NCBI RefSeq assembly: GCF_040822115.1 | Contig: NZ_CP162004.1 | Coordinates: 2,852,001-2,916,000, forward strand | Direction: 5' to 3' | DNA length: 64,000 nucleotides | Origin: Flavobacterium sp. WC2421 | GTDB taxonomy: Bacteria; Bacteroidota; Bacteroidia; Flavobacteriales; Flavobacteriaceae | Shown here: positions 57,012 to 64,000 of the stretch, piece by piece | How the letters are laid out: each line of letters opens with the position of its first letter | Numbering within the stretch: the first letter of the stretch is position 1 | The notes under the pieces: model-generated | What the model was told of the DNA's origin: nothing | Databases searched by the model: none | The model's input: only the letters and a program-made list of their open reading frames with translations | Program-made: the position numbers and the translations under genes

Positions 57012-57037
57012 GCTGAACGTAAAGAGATTTTCGTGCC
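57012..57037 (-). promoter_or_regulatory. Possible sigma-54 promoter of the efflux operon
   Basis: On the minus strand TTGGCACG (57030-57037) matches the -24 element (TGGCACG). The -12 position (GG-N10-GC spacing) has TC instead of GC at 57024-57023, so the match is half. The implied start is about 57011, 12 nt before the HlyD ATG at 56999. Confidence 0.45.
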
Positions 57038-57099
57038 AAAAAGTTAAACTTTGTAACTCCCTTATTTTGAAGTTTTTATTTTAAATTGATTTTTTGAAG

Positions 57100-57136
57100 T
57101 GTTCATATCCGAACACTTTTTGTCCGAAACCGAACA
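57100..57136. promoter_or_regulatory. Twin enhancer-like dyads, candidate NtrC-type regulator sites
   Basis: TGTTCATATCCGAACA (57100-57115) and TGTCCGAAACCGAACA (57121-57136) share 12 of 16 positions, both end in CCGAACA and start 21 bp apart, so they lie on one DNA face. They sit about 90-125 nt upstream of the implied efflux-operon start and directly before the regulator gene at 57140. Confidence 0.6.
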
Positions 57137-57139
57137 CTA

Positions 57140-58489
57140 ATGAAGAAAACCAACGCCGCAATTCTAGTAATAGATGATCAAGAAGACATCCTTTTTGCTT
57201 CAAAAATGCTACTTAAAAAGCATTTTGAAGACATTTATACCCTCAGTAATCCCAAAAACGTAGTCGAATTATTAGCCAAAAATACGATAGACGTTGTTTT
57301 ATTGGACATGAATTACCGAATTGGTTTTGAAGATGGTAAAGAAGGATTGTATTTATTGAAAGAAATAAAAACGCTTTCGCCAAAAACAGTTGTGATTTTA
57401 ATGACTGCTTTTGGTAAGGTAGAAACAGCTGTTGAAGGCTTAAAAGCCGGGGCGTTTGATTATATTTTGAAACCTTGGGAAAACCAAAAACTACTTGAAG
57501 TAGTAAAACAAGCCGTTGATAAATCCCGAAAAGAGAAAAAGAAACCTACTCCAATTGAAATGGATACCGATTATTTCATTGGAAATTCTGAAGCTATCAA
57601 AAAAGCGTATGCTGTAGCTGATAAAGTCGCTAAAACAGATGCTAACGTTCTGATTTTAGGAGAAAATGGAACAGGAAAATTTGTGTTATCACATCATATC
57701 TTTAGTCAATCAGAACGAAAAATCAATCCGTTCATTCACGTTGATTTGGGTTCTTTAAATTCAAATATTTTCGAAAGTGAACTTTTTGGTTATGCAAAAG
57801 GCGCTTTTACAGATGCGAAAGTGGATACTGCTGGACGTTTTGAAATGGCTCAAAACGGAACTATCTTTTTAGATGAAATCGGGAATGTTCCTTTGCATTT
57901 ACAGTCGAAACTTTTACAAGTTATTCAAACTAAAACCGTAACCCGTTTAGGCGAATCAAAAGCAAGACTGTTGAATGTGCGTATTATTACGGCTACCAAT
58001 TTAAATCTAAAACAAGAAGTCGCTGATAAAAACTTTAGAGAAGATTTATACTATCGCATCAATACTATGGAAATCATACTTCCACCTTTGCGAGAACGTG
58101 ATGAAGATAAAATTCCGCTAGCCAATTATCTTTTACAGAAAATGATTAAAAAATACCAACGTGACGAAATTATTTTTAATTCTAAAGTAATAGAACAAAT
58201 TCAGAAACACGCCTGGAACGGTAACATTCGTGAAATGGAAAACCGAATTGAGCGTGCCGTTATTCTTTGTGAAAACAATACAATAACTGTTTCTGATCTT
58301 GATTTATACGAAATTACTCAGTACGAAAATAGTCCTGAAGACGTCCAACTCTCTTCAATAGAAAAAGCAACTGTTGAAAAAGTATTGCTGAAAAATGATA
58401 ATAATATTTCTAAAGCCGCTGAGGAATTAGGATTATCAAGAGCTGCTTTATACCGTCGTTTAGAAAAATATAACATCAGTACTCATTAA
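57140..58489 (+). CDS. NtrC-family sigma-54-dependent response regulator
   Basis: A 449-residue enhancer-binding protein. The receiver domain has D56 as the likely phosphorylation site (VVLLDMNY). The AAA+ domain has Walker A GENGTGK (174-180) and Walker B GTIFLDEIG (240-248). The sigma-54 contact loop is GAFTDA (221-226) instead of the usual GAFTGA. The C-terminal Fis-type helix-turn-helix is NISKAAEELGLSRAALYRRLEKYNI. It is divergent from the efflux operon and 1 nt upstream of its histidine kinase gene. It would bind the dyads just before its own gene. Confidence 0.9.
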   Translation: MKKTNAAILVIDDQEDILFASKMLLKKHFEDIYTLSNPKNVVELLAKNTIDVVLLDMNYRIGFEDGKEGLYLLKEIKTLSPKTVVILMTAFGKVETAVEGLKAGAFDYILKPWENQKLLEVVKQAVDKSRKEKKKPTPIEMDTDYFIGNSEAIKKAYAVADKVAKTDANVLILGENGTGKFVLSHHIFSQSERKINPFIHVDLGSLNSNIFESELFGYAKGAFTDAKVDTAGRFEMAQNGTIFLDEIGNVPLHLQSKLLQVIQTKTVTRLGESKARLLNVRIITATNLNLKQEVADKNFREDLYYRINTMEIILPPLRERDEDKIPLANYLLQKMIKKYQRDEIIFNSKVIEQIQKHAWNGNIREMENRIERAVILCENNTITVSDLDLYEITQYENSPEDVQLSSIEKATVEKVLLKNDNNISKAAEELGLSRAALYRRLEKYNISTH

Positions 58490-58490
58490 T

Positions 58491-59825
58491 ATGTTCCAAT
58501 CTTCAAAAACATATCAACTCTTATTTTTGCGTTTATTAATCATCCTAGCCTGTTCAGTCTTTTTGATTTGGCTACTGCATAATGATTTACTATTTACGTC
58601 TTTATTTACGGTTGTTTTAATACTGTTACTACTTGTTGAAATGTATTTTTACATTAAAAATGCTTTTTCACTTTATGACAGAACCATTACTTCTATTCTT
58701 CAAAATGATTTTACAGCTGATTTTTCAAAACATAAATCACATAACAATTATATCAAATTATTTGAATTGTATGAAAAGCTAAAATCGGATAAAAAGGAAC
58801 AAATATCGAAAGATATGGTTTACCGCTCCATTTTAAATACGGTTGAAACTGGAATTATAATACTGCAAAAACAAGAAACAGAATGGGACATTTTTTTGAT
58901 GAATGACTATTTTTCTAAACATTTTAGTGTTCCCAAAGTTTCTAAATGGAAATACCTCAAGAATCAATTAGCTTCTTTATGTGAAATTATTGAAGAGCAC
59001 CATTTTCAAGAAATCAAGACTTCACTAGAAATACGGGTAAACCAACAAGATACACAAACGTTCGTTCTGCAAACCTCTAGAAGTGAAATTTACAACCAAG
59101 ATTATTTCATCATTTTACTGGATTCTATCCAGAATGTAGTGGAGAAAAAAGAAAAAGAAGCTTGGGGGAATTTGATGAAAGTGATATCGCATGAATTATT
59201 AAACTCCATTACTCCAATTCGCTCGCTTTCGCAAAATTTACACGAGTTAGTACAACAAGAAAGCATTTCTTCGGATGATCTTGAAGACATGAAAACCAGT
59301 GTAGCAACGATGTTACGCCGTAGTGACCATTTGCAACAATTTGTAGAAAGTTACCGTAAACTTGCCATGTTGCCATCACCTAAAAAGGAACAGATAAGAC
59401 TGCAACAACTCATTGCAAATAGTTTTGAAATTATGACTCCTTTATTCATAAAAGAAGGAATTGAAGTTGTAAATACTATTACTATTAATCATTGGTTAGA
59501 AGCAGATTCAAAACAAATGGAACAAGTATTTATCAATCTATTCACCAATTGTATTTATGCCTTAAAAGAAATAGCACAAAAACGGATATTTATTTCGGCT
59601 GAAGCCAAAGAAAACAGGACATTCATAACAATATCAGACAATGGAAAAGGCATTGAACCCGAAATAGAAAATAAAATTTTCCTCCCTTTTTTCACTACAA
59701 GAAAAGAAGGCGCTGGAATTGGATTAACCTTATCCAAAAATATTATCGAATCTCATGGTGGCTATCTAGCTTATAAAAATGAGGAAGAAAAAACTACTTT
59801 TGTTATTTGTCTTATTACAGATTGA
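58491..59825 (+). CDS. Membrane histidine kinase of the efflux two-component system
   Basis: A 444-residue sensor. Two N-terminal membrane helices (about 8-26 and 31-50) are separated by only a few residues, so it has no periplasmic sensor domain. Next comes a PAS-like region (about 95-220), then the H box SHELLNSITPIRSL with H234 and the ATPase part with N, G1 and G2 boxes (INLFTNCIYAL, ISDNGKGIEP, GAGIGLTLSK). It would phosphorylate D56 of the regulator encoded 1 nt upstream. A cytoplasmic or membrane signal, perhaps envelope stress or the drug itself, is likely. Confidence 0.88.
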   Translation: MFQSSKTYQLLFLRLLIILACSVFLIWLLHNDLLFTSLFTVVLILLLLVEMYFYIKNAFSLYDRTITSILQNDFTADFSKHKSHNNYIKLFELYEKLKSDKKEQISKDMVYRSILNTVETGIIILQKQETEWDIFLMNDYFSKHFSVPKVSKWKYLKNQLASLCEIIEEHHFQEIKTSLEIRVNQQDTQTFVLQTSRSEIYNQDYFIILLDSIQNVVEKKEKEAWGNLMKVISHELLNSITPIRSLSQNLHELVQQESISSDDLEDMKTSVATMLRRSDHLQQFVESYRKLAMLPSPKKEQIRLQQLIANSFEIMTPLFIKEGIEVVNTITINHWLEADSKQMEQVFINLFTNCIYALKEIAQKRIFISAEAKENRTFITISDNGKGIEPEIENKIFLPFFTTRKEGAGIGLTLSKNIIESHGGYLAYKNEEEKTTFVICLITD

Positions 59826-59859
59826 TTATAATTTTTCGACAAACGTTAAAGCAAAAAAA

Positions 59860-59887
59860 AAAACTTCTCAATTTCTTGAGAAGTTTT
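59860..59887 (-). terminator. Terminator after tRNA-Val
   Basis: AAAACTTCTCA (59860-59870) and TGAGAAGTTTT (59877-59887) form an 11-bp stem with a 6-nt loop. Read on the minus strand it ends in about ten T residues, so it terminates the tRNA transcript. It may also stop the converging kinase gene. Confidence 0.8.
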
Positions 59888-59888
59888 G

Positions 59889-59963
59889 TGGGCGATGAGG
59901 GGTTCGAACCCCCGACCCCCTCGGTGTAAACGAGGTGCTCTGAACCAGCTGAGCTAATCGCCC
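59889..59963 (-). tRNA. tRNA-Val (anticodon TAC)
   Basis: A complete cloverleaf of 75 nt. The acceptor GGGCGAT pairs with ATCGCCC, the discriminator is A at 59889, the anticodon loop TTTACAC lies between CCTCG and CGAGG, and the T arm contains GGGGGTTCGAACCCC. The encoded 3' end continues CAC, not CCA. Anticodon TAC decodes valine GUA/GUG. Confidence 0.97.
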
Positions 59964-60130
59964 TATTTTTACAATTAGAATGATTTCTTATTCGTTATTG
60001 CGTGTGCAAATATACATCTAGAATTTGTATTTGCAAGCAAAATTTAAAAATAAATGAATAAAAAATAAGCAATAAATCCTTTAGTACTCTATTACAACAT
60101 ATTAATACTATTTTCTAAGGCTACAATTTT

Positions 60131-60161
60131 TTTGTAATGAAACGCTATAGTATTACATTTG
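60131..60161 (+). promoter_or_regulatory. Strong consensus promoter of the ABC exporter gene
   Basis: TTTG (60131-60134), a 19-nt spacer and TACATTTG (60154-60161) exactly fit the Bacteroidota TTG-N19-TAnnTTTG consensus. It implies a leader of about 10-15 nt and makes the ATG at 60180 the start, not the upstream TTG. Confidence 0.75.
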
Positions 60162-60179
60162 TGTCATAAACAATATATA

Positions 60180-61964
60180 ATGGCAAGGTTCAAAGAAAAT
60201 GATTTACCCAAATCAAAAATTACAGCAAGTTCTCTCAATAAAGCAACCCTTATATTTCGATATGCTGGTAACCATCGTTGGAAATTTTATGTTGGATTAG
60301 TCTTTTTACTTCTTACTGGAGCAACTGCCTTAGCTTTCCCAAAATTAATGGGATTGTTAATTGATTGTGTGAAAAATAAAGACAACGCTCAAGCTAATAC
60401 CATTGCACTATTTTTAATAGGTATTCTTTTTATGCAATCTATATTTTCATTTTTTAGATTGTCATTGTTTATCAATTTCACTGAACATACTTTGGCTAAC
60501 CTTCGTTTGTCATTATATAGTAATTTGGTAAAGTTACCTATGTCTTTCTTTTCTCAAAAACGTGTTGGGGAATTGAATAGTAGAATTAGCTCAGATATCA
60601 CACAAATTCAAGATACGCTAACTTCAACTATTGCAGAGTTTTTAAGGCAATTCATTTTAATAATAGGTGGTGTTGCTCTATTGGCGACTGAAAGTTTTAA
60701 ACTAACCTTATTGATGTTATCAGTAGTACCATTAGTTGCTGTTGCTGCAGTAATTTTTGGTCGGTTTATTCGAAAATTTTCTAAAAACGTACAAGATCAA
60801 GTAGCCGAAAGTCAGGTGATTGTTGAAGAAACCATGCAAGGTATTAGTATTGTTAAGGCTTTTGCCAATGAATGGTATGAAATTGCCCGTTATGACGGAA
60901 AAATAAAAGAAGTAGTAAAATTAGCCATTAAAGGCGGAAAATATAGAGGGTATTTTGCTTCATTTATAATTTTCTGTTTGTTTGGTGCTATTGTAGCCGT
61001 AGTATGGTTTGGTGTTCGGTTGAGTATTAGTGGCGAGATGAGTGTGGGACAGTTAATTTCATTTGTCCTCTATTCTACTTTTGTAGGAGCTTCTTTTGGA
61101 GGTATTGCTGAATTGTATGCACAAATACAAAAAGCAATTGGTGCCACGGAGCGTGTGTTTGAATTATTGGAGGAAACTCCTGAAAAAATTAATTCCGTAC
61201 AAAATGCTGTAAAAAACAAAATTAAAGGAAATGTCACCTTCAAAAATGTGGCTTTCAGTTATCCATCAAGAAAAGAAATAAATGTTTTAAAAAATGTTAA
61301 TTTCACTGCTGAATTTGGACAAAAGATCGCTATTGTTGGCCCTAGTGGAACAGGTAAATCAACTATTGCTTCCTTATTATTACGTTTTTACGATATTGAT
61401 AGTGGCGAAATTATAATTGACGGTAAAAATATATACGATTACGATTTAGAAAATCTTCGTGGAAATATGAGTATTGTTCCTCAAGATGTCATATTATTTG
61501 GAGGAACCATTAGAGAAAATATAGCCTACGGAAAACCTGATGCAAGTGAAGATGAAATTCTATTAGCTGCTAAACAAGCGAATGCTTTTAATTTTATCGA
61601 AGGTTTCCCAGAGAAATTTGAAACATTAGTAGGAGAAAGAGGAATCAAACTTTCCGGTGGTCAAAGACAGCGTATTGCTATTGCTAGAGCTTTACTTAAA
61701 AATCCAAGTATATTGATTCTTGATGAAGCCACTTCTTCATTAGACAGCGAAAGTGAAAAGCTTGTTCAAGAAGCTTTAGAAATATTAATGGAAGGTAGAA
61801 CAAGCATCATTATTGCGCACCGACTTTCTACTATTCGTAGTGCCAATCAAATTCTGGTACTTGATAACGGAATCATCTCAGAACAAGGAACGCACCTAGA
61901 ACTAATTTCTCTAGAAAACGGTAAATATAAAAACTTAAGTAACTTACAGTTTAGTAATTCTTAG
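60180..61964 (+). CDS. MsbA-like ABC exporter (fused membrane and ATPase domains)
   Basis: A 594-residue half-transporter. About six membrane helices (residues 30-300) are followed by an ATPase domain with Walker A VGPSGTGKSTIASLL, the Q loop in VPQDVILF, the signature LSGGQRQRIAIARAL and Walker B ILILDEATSSLDSES. Two copies form the exporter; lipid A core, lipids or drugs are typical substrates. The first ATG in the long frame is preceded by a near-perfect promoter, so the start is 60180. It ends at a strong terminator. Confidence 0.92.
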   Translation: MARFKENDLPKSKITASSLNKATLIFRYAGNHRWKFYVGLVFLLLTGATALAFPKLMGLLIDCVKNKDNAQANTIALFLIGILFMQSIFSFFRLSLFINFTEHTLANLRLSLYSNLVKLPMSFFSQKRVGELNSRISSDITQIQDTLTSTIAEFLRQFILIIGGVALLATESFKLTLLMLSVVPLVAVAAVIFGRFIRKFSKNVQDQVAESQVIVEETMQGISIVKAFANEWYEIARYDGKIKEVVKLAIKGGKYRGYFASFIIFCLFGAIVAVVWFGVRLSISGEMSVGQLISFVLYSTFVGASFGGIAELYAQIQKAIGATERVFELLEETPEKINSVQNAVKNKIKGNVTFKNVAFSYPSRKEINVLKNVNFTAEFGQKIAIVGPSGTGKSTIASLLLRFYDIDSGEIIIDGKNIYDYDLENLRGNMSIVPQDVILFGGTIRENIAYGKPDASEDEILLAAKQANAFNFIEGFPEKFETLVGERGIKLSGGQRQRIAIARALLKNPSILILDEATSSLDSESEKLVQEALEILMEGRTSIIIAHRLSTIRSANQILVLDNGIISEQGTHLELISLENGKYKNLSNLQFSNS

Positions 61965-61980
61965 TTAAGATTGATGATAA

Positions 61981-62012
61981 AAAAAACCATTTGCTAAAAC
62001 AAATGGTTTTTT
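61981..62012 (+). terminator. Terminator after the ABC exporter
   Basis: AAAAAACCATTTG (61981-61993) and CAAATGGTTTTTT (62000-62012) form a perfect 13-bp stem with a 6-nt loop. A run on one side and T run on the other suggest it works for both converging genes. Confidence 0.88.
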
Positions 62013-62065
62013 TTATAAAATTGGGTGTGTGTTTTTAAAATGAAAAAGCTACAGTGAAATATAAT

Positions 62066-63235
62066 TTATTTTCCTTTTCTTCTTTTACGTTCCGCTTTTA
62101 TCATCTCTAATTCGCGGCTCGTTTGTCCAGCCACAGAAGTATTCTCTTCAGCACGACGAATTAAATACGGCATAACATCTTTCACAGGTCCAAAAGGCAA
62201 ATATTTGGCAACATTATAACCATGGTCTGCGAGATTATAACTGATATTATCACTCATCCCATAAAGTTGACCAAACCAAACTCTATTGTCATTTGTCTTA
62301 ATTCCTTTCTCGTTCATTAGTTCCATCAACGTATACGTACTCGATTCATTATGAGTTCCAGCAAAAATTGACATGGTATCTAAATGATTAATCATATAGT
62401 GTACTGCAGCATCATAATTGACATCCGAAGCTTCTTTTGTGGCGCATATTGGTGATGGATATTCTTTTTCTTCAGCACGAACATTTTCTTTTTCCATGTA
62501 AGCACCACGAACTAATTTCATTCCAATAAAAAAACCTTCTTTATCCGCCTGCTCTTTTAATTTCATCAAATAATCCAATCGATCCCAACGGTACATTTGC
62601 AATGTATTGAAAACAATAGCCTTTTCTTTATTGTATTTACGCATCATTTCAGTCACTAATGCATCAGCAGCATCTTGCATCCAACTTTCCTCTGCATCAA
62701 TTAATAAGGCAACATCTTTTTTATGTCCTTCACTACAAACCAAATCAAAACGAGCTACTACTCTATCCCACTCCTCTTGTTCATCAGGAGTCAGTGGTAG
62801 CTTCTCCCCTATTTTTTCATACAATTCAAAACGACCAAGACCCGTAGGTTTAAAAACTGCAAATGGAATAGCTTGACGTTCTTTAGCAAAATCAATTGTT
62901 TTCAAGGTCATTTTTAAAGCGGCATCAAACTGATCCTCTTCCTCTTTTCCTTCAACAGAATAATCCAATACTGAAGAAACTCCTTTTGTATACATTTTAT
63001 CTACAACAGAAAGGCAGTCTTCCTCATTTACACCACCACAAAAATGGTCAAAAACAGTAGCTCTTATTAATCCTTCAACAGGAAGATTTGCTTTTAAAGC
63101 AAAATTAGTAACTGCAGTTCCTATGCGTACTAAAGGCTGATTTGCAATCATTTTGAAAAGAAAATAAGCTCTATCCAGTTCGGTATCGCTTTTTAATGAA
63201 AAGGCAACTTGTGTATTATTGAATATTTTTTCCAT
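62066..63235 (-). CDS. Proline dehydrogenase (FAD-dependent)
   Basis: A 389-residue monofunctional proline dehydrogenase, the first step in proline breakdown to glutamate. The TIM barrel includes GFFIGMKLVRGAYMEKENVRAEEKEYPSPI and FAGTHNESSTYTLMELM, the FAD and proline-binding stretches. The C-terminal SYNLADHGYNVAKYLPFGPVKDVMPYLIRRAEENTS is typical of the family. The start at 63235 (MEKIFNNTQ) is chosen because a TATATTTG box (63253-63260) overlies the longer frame. No delta-1-pyrroline-5-carboxylate dehydrogenase gene is adjacent. Confidence 0.92.
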   Translation of the reverse strand: MEKIFNNTQVAFSLKSDTELDRAYFLFKMIANQPLVRIGTAVTNFALKANLPVEGLIRATVFDHFCGGVNEEDCLSVVDKMYTKGVSSVLDYSVEGKEEEDQFDAALKMTLKTIDFAKERQAIPFAVFKPTGLGRFELYEKIGEKLPLTPDEQEEWDRVVARFDLVCSEGHKKDVALLIDAEESWMQDAADALVTEMMRKYNKEKAIVFNTLQMYRWDRLDYLMKLKEQADKEGFFIGMKLVRGAYMEKENVRAEEKEYPSPICATKEASDVNYDAAVHYMINHLDTMSIFAGTHNESSTYTLMELMNEKGIKTNDNRVWFGQLYGMSDNISYNLADHGYNVAKYLPFGPVKDVMPYLIRRAEENTSVAGQTSRELEMIKAERKRRKGK

Positions 63236-63252
63236 ATGCTGATATTTTTGCA

Positions 63253-63260
63253 CAAATATA
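63253..63260 (-). promoter_or_regulatory. -7 element of the proline dehydrogenase promoter
   Basis: On the minus strand it reads TATATTTG, a TAnnTTTG match, 17 nt upstream of the ATG at 63235. A TTG lies 23 nt further upstream. Confidence 0.55.
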
Positions 63261-63398
63261 GATATAGTTTGATTTTTCTTTGTCAATTTCTCATTAAATT
63301 AATCATAATTGTTTTTTATGATAATTTTCCTAAATAAGTACTTCAAGAAAAAATATTCAATAAATTTGAAAAACGTAAACTTATATAAAAAACAGTAA

Positions 63399-64000
63399 AT
63401 GACTAAGCCAATCAAACCTAGTTCTGAAAATCGGGAAAACATTGAATTTAATACAGACAATAAAGTTTATTACGAAACCATCTTACTCCTATTTATTGTA
63501 AGTTTTTTAATTATTGACTTTTTTCCACAATTTGGAAGTGTCGAAATTATAGCCCCTCAATTTTTATATCTTTCTGTCATCAATATAATTACAAGCTTAT
63601 TTTTTTATAAAAATCAAGATTTAATTTCAAACGGATTAGCAGCAGTATTTAAAAAAAGTATCCTTTTTAAGACTTATATCGGCTTCTTAGTATTATGTAG
63701 TATTTCATTAGTTTCTGCTAATAATTTTTCATTAGCGGTTGTCAACTTTATGCAAATTATTACCGTTTTTAGTTTATTTATAAACCTCTCTGTGTTACTT
63801 TACAATAATTTTGATTTAATTTACAAAATTGCTTTATTAGTTGCAATTAGTGTTTTTGCACAAGCATATTTAGCATTAAGTGATTTTATAGGAACATCCA
63901 AATCAACTGATATTACAAATGGTTTATCCATGTTGAAAGGAAATACAGGTAATATCAATATTTTTGCCGCAAGTCTAGCAGGCAAAATCCCATTTATACT
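63399..64000 (+). CDS. Probable O-antigen ligase family membrane protein (partial, N-terminal part)
   Basis: The frame is open from the ATG at 63399 to the window edge (200 residues, by hand translation). It begins with about 25 polar residues and then shows at least five hydrophobic helices (ILLLFIVSFLIIDFF, FLYLSVINIITSLFFY, TYIGFLVLCSISLVSA and further). The segment GNTGNINIFAASLAGKIPF matches the O-antigen ligase/polymerase proteins of Flavobacteria as I remember them. Such proteins join polysaccharide chains to lipid A core. The C-terminal part lies outside the window, so the call is tentative. Confidence 0.55.
   Translation, partial: MTKPIKPSSENRENIEFNTDNKVYYETILLLFIVSFLIIDFFPQFGSVEIIAPQFLYLSVINIITSLFFYKNQDLISNGLAAVFKKSILFKTYIGFLVLCSISLVSANNFSLAVVNFMQIITVFSLFINLSVLLYNNFDLIYKIALLVAISVFAQAYLALSDFIGTSKSTDITNGLSMLKGNTGNINIFAASLAGKIPFI

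Overview
The window looks like a chromosomal stretch of a Flavobacterium-like member of the Bacteroidota. The evidence is low GC, promoters of the TTG-N(about 19-23)-TAnnTTTG type (very clear at 60131-60161), almost no Shine-Dalgarno sequences, and a gene complement typical of Flavobacteriaceae (DUF6155, fused E1 alpha/beta dehydrogenase, DUF885 lipoprotein, NUDIX-winged-helix regulator). No phage, IS element, CRISPR array or rRNA was seen. Several start codons are moved downstream of the longest open frame because the upstream initiator lies in, or just beside, a TAnnTTTG promoter.

Layout: 1-7.3 kb holds an MscS channel fragment, small conserved proteins, two SF2 helicases, a type II NADH dehydrogenase and a Bcr/CflA-type efflux pump. 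7.4-13.2 kb is a sugar locus: NUDIX regulator, LamB-like porin, ketose 3-epimerase, PfkB fructokinase and FucP-type symporter, which together suggest uptake of a rare ketose and its conversion to fructose and fructose-6-phosphate. An aldehyde dehydrogenase and a gene remnant follow. 15.2-25.2 kb holds a cNMP/CBS/DUF294 protein, a DnaQ-like protein and acetyl-CoA synthetase. Between them sits a seven-gene minus-strand biosynthetic operon: FAD oxidoreductase, methyltransferase, type III polyketide synthase, FabZ-like dehydratase, KAS, ACP and phosphopantetheinyl transferase. This is the best candidate for an undescribed pathway.

25.7-33.5 kb is the branched-chain amino acid operon leuA-leuB-ilvD-ilvB-ilvN-ilvC. 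33.7-46.2 kb is mostly housekeeping and accessory single genes: an alpha-helical protein, a LysR gene divergent from a quinone/drug-type reductase, a newly noted 46-residue membrane peptide ending in a perfect 30-bp palindrome, a DUF885 lipoprotein, a fused E1 dehydrogenase, a 2OG/Fe(II)-type oxygenase, a SUI1 protein, a nucleoside phosphorylase, a GNAT enzyme, an unsecreted solute-binding-like protein and a transglutaminase.

46.2-59.8 kb is an efflux locus under probable sigma-54 control: TolC, three tandem MacB/FtsX-type permeases, one ATPase and an HlyD adaptor, divergent from an NtrC-type regulator and its histidine kinase. Two matching dyads and a -24-like box lie between the divergent units. 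The window ends with tRNA-Val, an MsbA-like ABC exporter, proline dehydrogenase and the start of a probable O-antigen ligase family gene. Two copies of a structured intergenic repeat (3229-3304 and 43813-43891) link otherwise unrelated spots.
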